Assembly: GCA_963753725.1 (NCBI GenBank)
Contig: CAVWDI010000029.1
Location: forward strand, 186,001-250,000
Reading direction: 5' to 3'
From: CAVWDI01 sp963753725
Lineage (GTDB): Bacteria; Chloroflexota; Anaerolineae; Anaerolineales; UBA4823
Length of the DNA: 64,000 nucleotides
The notes under the pieces were generated by a model. It did not search any database. It was not told the DNA's origin and saw nothing but the letters and a program-made list of their open reading frames with translations. The position numbers and the translations under genes were made by a program. This document shows positions 1 to 8,569 of the stretch, piece by piece (positions within the stretch are counted from its first letter, which is position 1; every line of letters starts with the position of its first letter).

Positions 1-420
1 GCCATCCTGAGTTTCGACGCAATACTTGACGTGGAATATCATGGAAAGGTTACGGAAGTTGCGCCAGTTGGAACATCCGACCTGGGTGTGGTTGATTTCA
101 CGGTCACTGTTGAATTAAGCGACGAGGATGAAAACATCAAACCCGGAATGACTGCCGCGGTTAATGTTGTTGTCGAAAACCTTGAGGATGTCCTATTGGT
201 TCCCAACCGTGCTGTTCGTTTTAAAGACGGGGAGCGCATCGTATATACACTTGTGGGTGGAGAACTTACCCCAGTCGCCATTACGCTCGGGTCGACATCC
301 GAGTCAACCAGCGAGGTGGTTGGCGGTGAACTGGAAGTTGGCGATATAATCGTTCTTAATCCTCCGGTGGAATTCGAACAGAACGGCCCACCTGGGTTTG
401 CTCGAGGAGGGGGAAATTAG
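1..420 (+). CDS. Efflux periplasmic adaptor subunit (HlyD/MacA type), C-terminal part
   Basis: The frame is open from the window edge, so the N-terminus is missing. The visible ~139 residues match the end of a membrane-fusion adaptor: a beta-barrel segment with a 'KPGMTAAVNVVV' stretch, then 'VLLVPNRAVRF' and a membrane-proximal beta domain ending in 'VGDIIVLNP'. Such adaptors bridge an inner-membrane transporter to the outside. The next two genes encode a MacB-type ATPase and permease on the same strand, so this is probably the adaptor of that exporter. The substrate cannot be told from sequence. Confidence 0.85.
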   Translation, partial: AILSFDAILDVEYHGKVTEVAPVGTSDLGVVDFTVTVELSDEDENIKPGMTAAVNVVVENLEDVLLVPNRAVRFKDGERIVYTLVGGELTPVAITLGSTSESTSEVVGGELEVGDIIVLNPPVEFEQNGPPGFARGGGN

Positions 421-477
421 GACAATTGCAACCGGTAAAACTCGGGCTACTGCCTGGAAATTTCTCTAACTTTTAAC

Positions 478-1158
478 ATGGATGATTGGGTTATCGAAGC
501 CAAAGACCTGACAAAGGTCTATAAGATGGGCGAAATCGAAGTACACGCTTTGCGCGGTCTCTCGGTACAGATTGATCGCGGTGAGATCGTGTCCATCATG
601 GGGCCCTCCGGATCTGGAAAATCTACACTGATGAACATCATCGGCTGTCTTGACCGTCCGACAGGCGGGGAATACTTGCTCGATGGAGAGCGTGTTTCCG
701 ATCTAAAAGATGACCAATTGGCTTCAATTCGCAACCAAAAAGTGGGTTTTGTTTTCCAGACCTTCAACCTGCTGCCGCGCGCTTCCGCTTTATCAAACGT
801 CGAACTGCCGATGCGCTACAGTGCGAATAAAAAGAACCGCAAAAAACGCGCCCTTTCCGCATTAGAAGCGGTCGGACTCAGCGATCGTGTGCGCCACAAG
901 CCTAACGAACTCTCCGGCGGACAGCAGCAGCGCGTCGCCATCGCCAGAGCTCTGGTTAACGAACCAGCCATCATTCTGGCAGACGAACCCACCGGCAATC
1001 TGGACACTTCCTCAGGCGATGAAATTATGGAACTTCTGCTCTCGTTAAACAAAGACCACGGCACGACCCTGGTTATCGTCACACATGACCCGGAAATCGC
1101 ATCACAAACAGGGCGAGTGATCCACATCCTGGATGGCGTGGTGGAGGACAAAGAATGA
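478..1158 (+). CDS. ABC transporter ATP-binding protein (MacB/LolD family)
   Basis: This is a complete 226-residue nucleotide-binding domain that powers the adjacent permease. It has Walker A 'GPSGSGKST' (near residue 41), a Q-loop in 'FVFQTFNLLPR', the signature 'LSGGQQQRVAIARAL', Walker B 'ILADEPTGNLD' and the switch histidine in 'VIVTHDPE'. Length and 'TGNLD' are typical of the LolD/MacB/FtsE group. The start ATG has a poor ribosome site, and 57 nt separate it from the adaptor gene. The stop overlaps the permease start by 4 nt (ATGA), so the two are translationally coupled. Confidence 0.95.
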   Translation: MDDWVIEAKDLTKVYKMGEIEVHALRGLSVQIDRGEIVSIMGPSGSGKSTLMNIIGCLDRPTGGEYLLDGERVSDLKDDQLASIRNQKVGFVFQTFNLLPRASALSNVELPMRYSANKKNRKKRALSALEAVGLSDRVRHKPNELSGGQQQRVAIARALVNEPAIILADEPTGNLDTSSGDEIMELLLSLNKDHGTTLVIVTHDPEIASQTGRVIHILDGVVEDKE

Positions 1159-2382
1159 ATATCGGTCAGTCTTTCATCGAAGCCCTTGAAAGTGTTTCAT
1201 CTAATAAAATGCGTTCCGGTTTAACCATCATCGGCATCGTAATCGGAGTAGCAGCGGTGATCGCAATTATTTCATTAGGACGCGGCGCCGAAGGGACGAT
1301 CATCGGTTCGATCCAGGGTATTGGTACTAACCTGATATTCGTCTTTCGAGGTGGATCGGAAGAAGTGCTAAACCCTAAGCCGCTTACTCTGGGTGACGCG
1401 GCCGCCATGTCCGACATCTTCCAGGCTCCATCTGTGGCTGGTGTGGCGCCAATATTGCAAGGTGACGTTAAAGTATCCATGGGCGGCGAGAGCGCCAACA
1501 CTCGTATCGTTGGTGTAACGCCAGATTATGGTCTAGTGCGCAATACCAGTATGGCGGAAGGGGAGTTCATCAACGAAGAGCATGTTTTGGGACAGGCCTC
1601 AGTTGTGTTATTGGGTACAGAAGTTGCTGATGACCTGTTTCGACCGTAAAGAGGGTCTGGTCGGCGAGACCATCCGTATTGATGGGCGGCCTTTTCGTGT
1701 GATCGGAGTCTTAGAATCCAAAGGGGGGTCCAGTTTTGGGAACGAGGATGATCAGGTCATGGTTCCGCTGAGCACCGCCCAAACCCGCTTACTGCGCCGT
1801 TCACCAAGCGACCGGGTGGACACAATCATCGTACAGGCATTTGACTCAGAAGCGGTGCCGCAAGCCAGCGAGGAAATCTCATATATTCTGCGCACCCGTC
1901 ACCGTACCGATATTGGCGCGGATGATTTTTCAATTCTGACCCAGCAGGATTTTCTGGACACGGCACAGACCATTACCGGCGTGCTGACTATATTCCTGGG
2001 CGGCATCGCTGCTATTTCCCTGCTTGTAGGCGGCATCGGCATTATGAATATCATGCTGGTTTCCGTGACAGAGCGTACGCGTGAGATAGGCTTGCGTAAA
2101 GCCATGGGAGCCCGCCGGATTGATATTCTATTTCAATTCCTAACCAAATCGGCGCTGCTCAGCATGATCGGGGGCATTATTGGCATAGGTCTTGGCGCCC
2201 TGATATCCCTGGCCGTAGGCCGTATCGCGGCCGCCAGTGATACACCGTTGACCCCCTCCATCGGTTTGGATACCGTGCTGCTGGCTACCCTGTTCTCGGC
2301 TGCGGTAGGTCTCTTCTTTGGACTCTACCCGGCCAATCGAGCATCCAGCCTCGAACCCGTAGAAGCCCTGAGATACGAATAA
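1155..2382 (+). CDS. ABC transporter permease (MacB/FtsX type), one frameshift
   Basis: Two overlapping frames together encode one ~408-residue MacB-like permease. The first (to 1649) has the N-terminal 'RSGLTIIGIVIGVAAVIAIISLG' type membrane segment split by a periplasmic domain. The second, one base ahead (to 2382), carries the rest of that domain and the FtsX-type C-terminal membrane domain with 'ERTREIGLRKAMGARR'. Continuity is clear at the join: 'VADDLF' in the first frame is followed by 'DRKEGLVGETIRIDG' in the second, so the shift is one surplus base near 1640. Whether it is a real mutation or a sequence error cannot be decided here. It follows the ATPase in an adaptor-ATPase-permease operon. 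Confidence 0.85.
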
Positions 2383-2384
2383 CC

Positions 2385-2723
2385 TCAGACTGCAGTCTCC
2401 TCTTCGATCCAATCCAGATAACTCTGCGATCCCATCACAATTGGCACAGCGATGATTTCTGGCACATCGTATGGGTGAATTTTGCACACTTCCGGGACCA
2501 GTTGATCTTCAAATAGAGTTGTCCGGCTTTTAATGATCAATAAGATCTCCTCATCATCGTTTACCGCTCCACCCCAACTGTACAGGGAACTGATCGAAGG
2601 AACCAGGTTCACACAGGCCGCCAGTTTCTTTTCCAGCAGTGCATGCGCGATTTCTCGGGCGGTACTTTCTGAAGGCGCTGTGACCATAACCAGGATAAAC
2701 TGTGAGGATTGATTGTCCACCAT
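2385..2723 (-). CDS. cutA: Divalent-cation tolerance protein CutA
   Basis: This is a 112-residue CutA1-type protein, a small trimeric ferredoxin-like-fold protein linked to copper tolerance. The family core is visible: 'VMVTAPSESTAREIAHALLEKKLAACVNLVPSISSLYSWGG'-type region (N-terminal 50 residues), then the conserved 'EEILLIIKSR' strand, 'HPYDVPEIIAVPI' and a C-terminal 'YLDWIEEE'. It converges with the exporter operon, with only two bases between the stops. No regulator is adjacent. The biochemical role of CutA is poorly defined in bacteria generally. Confidence 0.93.
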   Translation of the reverse strand: MVDNQSSQFILVMVTAPSESTAREIAHALLEKKLAACVNLVPSISSLYSWGGAVNDDEEILLIIKSRTTLFEDQLVPEVCKIHPYDVPEIIAVPIVMGSQSYLDWIEEETAV

Positions 2724-3004
2724 TTGCCACTCTCCAATTCAATTAAAGACTTATCCTTCCAATATTTTTCCATAAGCTGATTTAAATAATCGTACACGTA
2801 TTTCCAGGGAATCCCGCCTTAGGCTCGGATAAAGTTATCGAAGGTAGTGCTTCTAAGATTTAGCCATCCAATTATTATAATTATTCTTTGTACTCCAAAT
2901 TTTACTCCTGAAGAAAGCGCATTTTGAGGTAAAATCGGTTGGCGCTTCGCTGGTTATAAAACTATCAAAGCCAGCTGGATTATTTAAAAGTGCGGGGACG
3001 ATAT

Positions 3005-3946
3005 ATGCCCAAATGGAAAATCCTGCTCACGGACGGCTTGAACGAAAAAGGTAAGTCTATATTGGATGCCGAAGCGCACATGGATGACCGCAATGGCATC
3101 TCACCAGATGAACTGCTGCAGGTCGCCTCCGAATATGACGCCATTATCGTACGCAGCCGAACAAAACTCACCGCACCGATCTTGAAGGCTGCCGCCAACT
3201 TGAAGGTGATCGGCCGGGCAGGCGTGGGGTTGGATAATATCGATCTCGAATCGGTCCGAAAACACGACATAACCGTCCTGAACACACCCACAGCCAGCAG
3301 CAATTCAGTGGCAGAGCTTACCGTCGCCATGATGTTCGCTCTGGCTCGAAAAATCTCAGCCGCTGACAGCAGCATGAAAGCCGGCGAGTGGAATAAAAAG
3401 CAGTTGGCCGGGGTTGAACTTTCTGGCAAGACGCTGGGTATCATTGGTGTGGGAAATATTGGCTCTCTGGTCGCTGAAAAAGCAACCAATTTGGGGATGC
3501 ACGTTTTGGCATGCGATATAGATTGTCTGGACGAGCACATAAAATCTTTTGGGGCATCACCCACCGGAACGGAAAAAATATGCGCCCAATCTGACTTTAT
3601 CAGCCTGCATATCCCAATGACGGAAGAGAATAGAGGCCTAATTAACCGGTCGACTATCCAGCAAATGAAAACAGGCGTATACCTCATCAATACCGCCCGC
3701 GGCGGCCTCATTGATGAAAGCGCTTTGCTTGAGGCGCTCAATGCTGGAAAAATTGCCGGCGCTGCGCTGGATGTTTTTTGCATCGAACCTCCAGGGTATA
3801 CAGACCTGGTGGGCCATCCCAATGTGATTGCAACGCCCCATATTGGAGCCCAAACTTTAGAAGCGCAGTCCCGCACAGGTGAACATATTGCGAAAGAAGT
3901 GCTGGCCGCACTACGCGGCGAAGCGCTGCATTGGAAGGTCTCATAA
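3005..3946 (+). CDS. serA: D-3-phosphoglycerate dehydrogenase-like 2-hydroxyacid dehydrogenase
   Basis: This is a short SerA-type NAD-dependent D-2-hydroxyacid dehydrogenase (313 residues) without the C-terminal ACT domain. It has the substrate-domain motif 'AIIVRSRTKLT', the hinge 'IGRAGVGLDNIDLES', the Rossmann motif 'GIIGVGNIGSLVAEKA', the 'INTARGGLIDESALLEAL' motif with catalytic Arg, Glu in the 'ALDVFCIEPP' region, and the catalytic His in 'NVIATPHIGAQT'. It would oxidise 3-phosphoglycerate in serine synthesis, though related hydroxyacids are possible. I chose ATG 3005 over the in-frame GTG at 2990 because a GGGGA ribosome site sits 7 nt before it. 32 nt separate it from the downstream peptidase. 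Confidence 0.85.
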   Translation: MPKWKILLTDGLNEKGKSILDAEAHMDDRNGISPDELLQVASEYDAIIVRSRTKLTAPILKAAANLKVIGRAGVGLDNIDLESVRKHDITVLNTPTASSNSVAELTVAMMFALARKISAADSSMKAGEWNKKQLAGVELSGKTLGIIGVGNIGSLVAEKATNLGMHVLACDIDCLDEHIKSFGASPTGTEKICAQSDFISLHIPMTEENRGLINRSTIQQMKTGVYLINTARGGLIDESALLEALNAGKIAGAALDVFCIEPPGYTDLVGHPNVIATPHIGAQTLEAQSRTGEHIAKEVLAALRGEALHWKVS

Positions 3947-3978
3947 CCTTCCGCATAATAAATACAGGAGATAAATAA

Positions 3979-5481
3979 ATGCAAGATAAACTGGAACAAC
4001 TTAAATCGATCTTGGCTGAGGTGTACGACCTGAATTCCTCCGCTGCACTGCTGGGATGGGAACAGCAGACATACATGCCGCCTGGCGGGACAGAGGGCCG
4101 CGGTTACCAGCTCGGAACACTGGGTAAGATCGCGCACATCAAATTCACCTCTGATGAGGTCGGAGAGTTGCTCGAAGAATTAAAACCTTACCAGGAACAG
4201 CTTGATCCCGACTCGGACGATGCCCGCTTGATCAAAGTAACTCGCCGCGAATATGAAAAAAGCACCCGGGTCACAGCCCAGTGGGTGGAAGAATTTGCCA
4301 GAGAAACCACAATTGGACATCAGGTCTGGCAAGAAGCGCGTGCAGAAGATAACTTCGCAAAATTCCAACCGGTTTTAGAACGAATATATGAACTGCGCCG
4401 CCAATACAGCGCATTCTTTGCGCCCTACGATCATGTGTACGATCCGGTCTTGGATGATTTTGAACCCGGCCTGAAAACCGCTGAAGTTATTCAGATTTTT
4501 GAATCCATCCGCCAAAAACAGGTAGCGCTCATACAGGCGATTTCCGAAAAACCACAGGTGGATGATTCATTTCTCAGGCAGCCGTTCGACGAAAAAAAGC
4601 AGTGGGATTTTGGGGTGGATATCCTCACAGACTTCGGTTACGACTGGAACCGCGGCCGGCAGGATAAGGCAGCTCATCCATTTACACAGAGCATAGGTAT
4701 TGATGACGTGCGTATCACGACCCGCTTCAGTCCTAATGAACTGAACCCGGCTTTATTTGCCTCCATGCACGAAGCAGGTCACGCGCTTTATGAATTGGGT
4801 ATTGATCATGCGCTGGCTCGCACCCCGCTTGCCACTGGCACCTCGCTGGCCATGCACGAGTCGCAGTCGCGCACGTTTGAAAACCTGCTGGGCAGGTCGA
4901 TGCCCTTCTGGGAGTTTTACTACTCACGGCTGCAGGATGTCTTCCCATCTCAACTTGGTGAGGTTGGTTTAGCGGATTTTTATAAGGCCATCAACAAAGT
5001 TGAACCTTCTCTTATCCGGGTTGAAGCTGATGAAGCCACTTACAACCTGCATATCATGCTGCGCCTTGAACTGGAGATCGCCCTCATGGAAGGCAGTTTA
5101 GAAGTGAGTGATCTTCCAGAAGCCTGGAATGCAAAAATGAGTGACTTCCTCGGTTTGACCCCTCCGAGCGATGCAGACGGCGTACTGCAGGATGTGCACT
5201 GGTCAAGCGGCTTGATCGGCTATTTTTCAACATATGCGCTCGGAAACCTGATTTCGCTGCAACTTTGGGAAGTCATTAACCAGGATATTCCAGATTTGAC
5301 CGATCAGGTTCGTAAAGGCCAATTTTCTGAGCTGCTGGCATGGTTGCGTGAAAAGATACACCGCCACGGCGCTAAGTTTGAGCCGCAGGAACTGGTGCAG
5401 CGCATCACCGGTTCTAACATCGATCCCGCACCCTATTTGCGCTATCTAGAGACCAAGTTTGGTGAAATTTACGAACTGTAA
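3979..5481 (+). CDS. M32 family metallocarboxypeptidase (carboxypeptidase Taq)
   Basis: This is a 500-residue cytosolic zinc carboxypeptidase of the Taq/Pfu family. The zinc site 'HEAGHALYELG' (near residue 263) is preceded by 'FASMHEAGH'. The family segments 'DDVRITTRF' and 'MHESQSRTFENLLGRS' follow, the latter giving the third-ligand region. C-terminal motifs 'VEADEATYNLHI' and 'DVHWSSGLIGYF.TYALGN' are also typical. The length matches the family (about 500). It removes C-terminal residues from peptides. A 'GGAG'-type ribosome site precedes the ATG. The gene probably shares a transcript with the upstream dehydrogenase. Confidence 0.95.
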   Translation: MQDKLEQLKSILAEVYDLNSSAALLGWEQQTYMPPGGTEGRGYQLGTLGKIAHIKFTSDEVGELLEELKPYQEQLDPDSDDARLIKVTRREYEKSTRVTAQWVEEFARETTIGHQVWQEARAEDNFAKFQPVLERIYELRRQYSAFFAPYDHVYDPVLDDFEPGLKTAEVIQIFESIRQKQVALIQAISEKPQVDDSFLRQPFDEKKQWDFGVDILTDFGYDWNRGRQDKAAHPFTQSIGIDDVRITTRFSPNELNPALFASMHEAGHALYELGIDHALARTPLATGTSLAMHESQSRTFENLLGRSMPFWEFYYSRLQDVFPSQLGEVGLADFYKAINKVEPSLIRVEADEATYNLHIMLRLELEIALMEGSLEVSDLPEAWNAKMSDFLGLTPPSDADGVLQDVHWSSGLIGYFSTYALGNLISLQLWEVINQDIPDLTDQVRKGQFSELLAWLREKIHRHGAKFEPQELVQRITGSNIDPAPYLRYLETKFGEIYEL

Positions 5482-5506
5482 AAAACGATAAAAAATAGAT
5501 TTCATC

Positions 5507-5667
5507 TCAGGGGCTGTCTAGAAAGTACTGATTGTCATGTTGAGCACCGCGGAGCGTACCTTCGGTGAAGCGAAGCATCTGGTTTTCATCGAAAGGGAGA
5601 CCCTTCGCTCCCTAAAAACCAGGGATTAAAATTCGCTCAGGGTGACAGACTTTTGGGATAGCCCCAG
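5507..5667. repeat. Intergenic palindromic repeat (MITE-like), single copy here
   Basis: The gap between the peptidase and the lipoprotein holds a ~160-bp element. Its ends are imperfect inverted repeats: 'CAGGGGCTGTCTAGAAAGT' at the left against the complement of 'ACTTTTGGGATAGCCCCAG' at the right, about 14 of 18 matching. The interior carries 'TGTCATGTTGAGC', 'GGTGAAGCGAAGCATCTGG', 'GACCCTTCGCTCC' and 'CGCTCAGGGTGACA', and the first and last of these are also inversely related. Such 'GAGCGAAGCGAAG...CTGAGGGTGACA' intergenic repeats are common in environmental bacterial genomes. It encodes nothing. No second copy was seen in the window. Confidence 0.6.
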
Positions 5668-5724
5668 GTTTCTTTAATGACATATACAAAGTTTAGACAT
5701 GGTAGAATTTTTTGCGTCAATCGA

Positions 5725-6726
5725 ATGAAACCACTCCTGATTCCTTCTTGCTTAATATTCATCCTTCTTTTAGTTGGATGTTCCCAACCCAACCCTGTCT
5801 ACAATGATTCCTCCCCGGGGAAGCGCACTTCAACCTCTCCGTCTCCAATAACTGAAGTGTCTGAAGTATCAGAATCAAATCCGGCGCAAACCAATCCGAA
5901 GACAACCCCCCCAGAGAGAATGACCCGCACAAATGCGCCCACGCCAACAAAACCTAATACCCGTCAGCCTACTTTGCCGAGAAGGAGTATTACCCTAACG
6001 GCAGCCAGCGCTTTATCCACCAACGCGCCAAATGCTCTTCCCACAAAAACCCCCCATCCGGATTTGCCTCCCGCGCCTATCCAGATCTTTGGGCCAGGTC
6101 CGGGATCGAGAGTCACTTCACCCATCCAGATAGAAGCCCAACTAACCTCACAGGGGGGGAAACTGCTGCGCATCGAACTGCGCGGTGAAGACGGCCGCCT
6201 GCTGTCAAGGATTGTAAAGCTTCCAAATGTCTACCCCTGGTCATCCGCTCAACTTTCCCTGCCCCTATTCTTCGATATCAGTACCCCAACTGAAAGTGCC
6301 CGTTTGACGGTCAGTGTCGACGACCAACACGGCCGCACAATGGACCTGAATTCGATCGATCTGATATTACAAGCTGCAGGCGATCCCGCTCTATATCCTG
6401 CCAGCTCGCTCGAACAAGCGCTGGTTATCCAGCAACCTAAAGCAGGCCAACGGGTATCGGGGGGCAGTGCAGCGGTACAGGGTATCTACCACGGCGATAT
6501 CCTGCTGCCGATCAGAGCTGAATTAATCTCCCAGGATGGAAAAATTTTAGGTTACCGTATGGCAGCCAGTTCAATCAATCCGGCTGAGGACTCCGAGCAC
6601 TTCGGCGCCGAGATTTCTTATTCCATTGAAACACAAACCCCTGTACGTCTGGTGGTGTATATTGACAGCGAAAACGGGGGCCAGACCCTGCATCTATCGA
6701 GCGTCGAGATCGTACTGGATCCTTAA
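5725..6726 (+). CDS. Secreted lipoprotein with two Ig-like domains
   Basis: From ATG 5725 (preferred over an upstream in-frame start) the protein begins with a lipoprotein signal: 'MKPLLIPSC', a hydrophobic run, then lipobox 'LVGC', so it should be lipid-anchored outside the membrane. A ~90-residue Ser/Thr/Pro-rich linker follows. Then come two related beta-rich modules of about 100 residues, each opening with a 'GPGSRVTSPIQIEA' or 'PKAGQRVSGGSAAVQG' pattern and ending 'LNSIDLIL' or 'LSSVEIVL'. The pattern resembles the Gmad2-like immunoglobulin domain. The function is unknown and no enzyme motif is visible. It may bind the envelope or present a surface domain. Confidence 0.75.
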   Translation: MKPLLIPSCLIFILLLVGCSQPNPVYNDSSPGKRTSTSPSPITEVSEVSESNPAQTNPKTTPPERMTRTNAPTPTKPNTRQPTLPRRSITLTAASALSTNAPNALPTKTPHPDLPPAPIQIFGPGPGSRVTSPIQIEAQLTSQGGKLLRIELRGEDGRLLSRIVKLPNVYPWSSAQLSLPLFFDISTPTESARLTVSVDDQHGRTMDLNSIDLILQAAGDPALYPASSLEQALVIQQPKAGQRVSGGSAAVQGIYHGDILLPIRAELISQDGKILGYRMAASSINPAEDSEHFGAEISYSIETQTPVRLVVYIDSENGGQTLHLSSVEIVLDP

Positions 6727-6887
6727 ATCTGTAATTCTCAAATGTGGGAAGAGATTTAGGCGCAAATCCCTTTTCTAACCTTTATAACGGTGATACCATA
6801 ACGTCAAATTACTTTTAATAAATTTGTTAAGTTGGCGTTTGTCGATTTTCTTCGGAAAACTATCGAACAACAACAGGAGATAACAAG

Positions 6888-8231
6888 ATGTCTAGTCCAT
6901 CGTTTCGATCCAGGCGTGCTCCTTTCTACTCAGATGTCCCCGATGAGAAGTGGAACGACTGGCACTGGCAGCTCAGCAACCGTATCAATACCCCCGAGGA
7001 ATTTGAAAAAGTAATCCCGCTCACGGACAGCGAGCGCGAAGCCCTTTCCGCATCACACCTTTTCCGGGTGGATATCACACCCTATTTTATATCCCTGATC
7101 GATCCGGATGACCCCAACGATCCGGTCCGCCAGCAGGTCGTTCCCAAAGCCTCTGAAATGGTTCCTTTTACTTCCATGATGGAGGACTCATTGGCGGAAG
7201 ATAAACATTCCCCAGTACCCGGTCTGGTTCACCGCTACCCCGACCGGGTTTTAATGCTGGTCACCACCCAGTGCGCTTCTTACTGCCGCTACTGCACCCG
7301 CTCCCGCATCGTGGGTGACCCGTCAGCCACCTTTTCGCGTGAAGAGTTCGAGATGCAGCTCGAATACCTGCGGCGCACACCGCAGGTCAGAGATGTACTG
7401 CTTTCCGGCGGCGATCCGCTTGTCCTGGCGCCGCGCATCCTGGAGGAGATCCTCAGCCGCCTGCGTGAGATCCCTCACATCGAAATCCTGCGCATCGGAT
7501 CGCGCGTGCCCGTATTCCTCCCCATGCGAGTCACCGCGCATCTGACGGACATGTTGAGCAAATTCCACCCTTTCTGGATCAACATCCACGTCAACCACCC
7601 CAACGAGATCACGGCTGAATTGGCGGAAGCCTGCGACCGTCTTACACGAGCTGGCGTACCGCTTGGCAACCAGGCCGTCCTGCTGAGAGGCGTGAATGAC
7701 AACCTGCACATCCAACGCGAACTGGTGCACAAGTTGACCCGCATGCGGGTCAGACCCTACTATCTGTACCAGTGCGACCTGGTCGAAGGCGCCGGCCATT
7801 TTCGCACCGCGGTCGCCAAGGGCATTGAAATCATGGAAGGTCTGCGCGGCCATACCTCCGGATTCGCAGTCCACCAATACATGATCGATGCGCCCGGCGG
7901 GGGCGGTAAGATCCCCATCTCTCCCAACTATATGCTCAGCATGTCGGACCATAAAATCGTGCTGCGCAATTTTGAGGGCTTCATCACTACCTACGAGGAA
8001 CCCACCGATTATACGCCCCAGTTAGCGGCTGAGTTTAAGGGTCAAGTACGTCCAGAACCAGGCCAGAGCGGCATTTCCGGACTGCTGGAAGGCGAACACA
8101 TGTCCATCCAGCCGGTTGGCTTCGAGGAAATTCACGAGCGCGGCGGCATCCAGCACCGCTTGAAAGATGCAGACAAATGGAAACCGCTCGGGATCGGAGC
8201 TGGCGATGAACCCCAGGATGAAGATTTATAA
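6888..8231 (+). CDS. kamA: Lysine 2,3-aminomutase family radical SAM protein
   Basis: This is a 447-residue KamA-family enzyme interconverting an alpha-amino acid (lysine, or glutamate in relatives) and its beta isomer, using a [4Fe-4S] cluster, SAM and PLP. The radical-SAM triad is 'CASYCRYC' (Cys129, 133, 136). The 'LLSGGDPL' motif follows at about residue 171. 'DAPGGGGKIPISPNY' supplies the PLP lysine. Length and order match the family. The N-terminal 'WNDWHWQLSNRI' is the usual KamA start, and an AGGAG site precedes the ATG. It stands alone, with no beta-lysine acetyltransferase next to it, so its pathway (osmolyte or fermentation) is open. Confidence 0.93.
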   Translation: MSSPSFRSRRAPFYSDVPDEKWNDWHWQLSNRINTPEEFEKVIPLTDSEREALSASHLFRVDITPYFISLIDPDDPNDPVRQQVVPKASEMVPFTSMMEDSLAEDKHSPVPGLVHRYPDRVLMLVTTQCASYCRYCTRSRIVGDPSATFSREEFEMQLEYLRRTPQVRDVLLSGGDPLVLAPRILEEILSRLREIPHIEILRIGSRVPVFLPMRVTAHLTDMLSKFHPFWINIHVNHPNEITAELAEACDRLTRAGVPLGNQAVLLRGVNDNLHIQRELVHKLTRMRVRPYYLYQCDLVEGAGHFRTAVAKGIEIMEGLRGHTSGFAVHQYMIDAPGGGGKIPISPNYMLSMSDHKIVLRNFEGFITTYEEPTDYTPQLAAEFKGQVRPEPGQSGISGLLEGEHMSIQPVGFEEIHERGGIQHRLKDADKWKPLGIGAGDEPQDEDL

Positions 8232-8256
8232 ACTTCTACTCCTTATCTGGAGGCTC

Positions 8257-8284
8257 TTGACAAAAACCCTACATTGAGTATAAT
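8257..8284 (+). promoter_or_regulatory. Sigma-70 type promoter upstream of the cysM leader
   Basis: A consensus -35 TTGACA (8257-8262) and -10 TATAAT (8279-8284) are separated by 16 bp. Transcription would start near 8291. The coding region begins only at 8570, so the transcript has a ~280-nt untranslated leader that folds (see next entry). This is the best promoter match in the window. Confidence 0.8.
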
Positions 8285-8291
8285 ATATATC

Positions 8292-8545
8292 ATCTTTATC
8301 ATAATTATTGTAGGTAATGGAGAAATAGACAAATGATGAATTGCATCTGTCTGAAGCGGGGAACCTGACCACCGCTTCTTTGAAGAGAGATTAGGGTAAT
8401 TTATCCCAAATCTCCGACGGCCAACAGACCGACGAAGGGTGGTTGCGACCCCGCTCCAAAAGTAATTGGAAGAGCGCTGCGGCACATTGTTGAATAAACA
8501 AGACCGCTCAGCACCACCCTTTTTTGATACCTGTTGGCCGTATTG
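8292..8545 (+). ncRNA. Structured 5' leader RNA of the cysteine-synthesis operon (candidate riboswitch)
   Basis: Between promoter and cysM the sequence forms a series of strong helices. Hairpin 8328-8351 pairs GACA with TGTC plus an inner ATG/CAT. Hairpin 8353-8378 pairs GAAGCGG with CCGCTTC. Hairpin 8387-8414 pairs GAGATT/AATCTC and GGG/CCC around an A-A mismatch. A perfect 10-bp long-range helix joins CGGCCAACAG (8418-8427) to CTGTTGGCCG (8531-8540). Inside it AAGGGTGGT (8435-8443) pairs with ACCACCCTT (8513-8521), followed by a T run: a terminator-like stem. The AGGGTGG/CCACCCT arrangement recalls the 3' part of T-box leaders, but canonical stem I motifs are not seen. I cannot assign a known class. 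Confidence 0.6.
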
Positions 8546-8569
8546 TTTTAATAATTTTGGAGTAATAAG

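Noticed and set aside
6832..7014. 60-codon frame overlapping the start of kamA.
   Set aside because: It lies in another frame over the well-supported kamA start and has no independent support.
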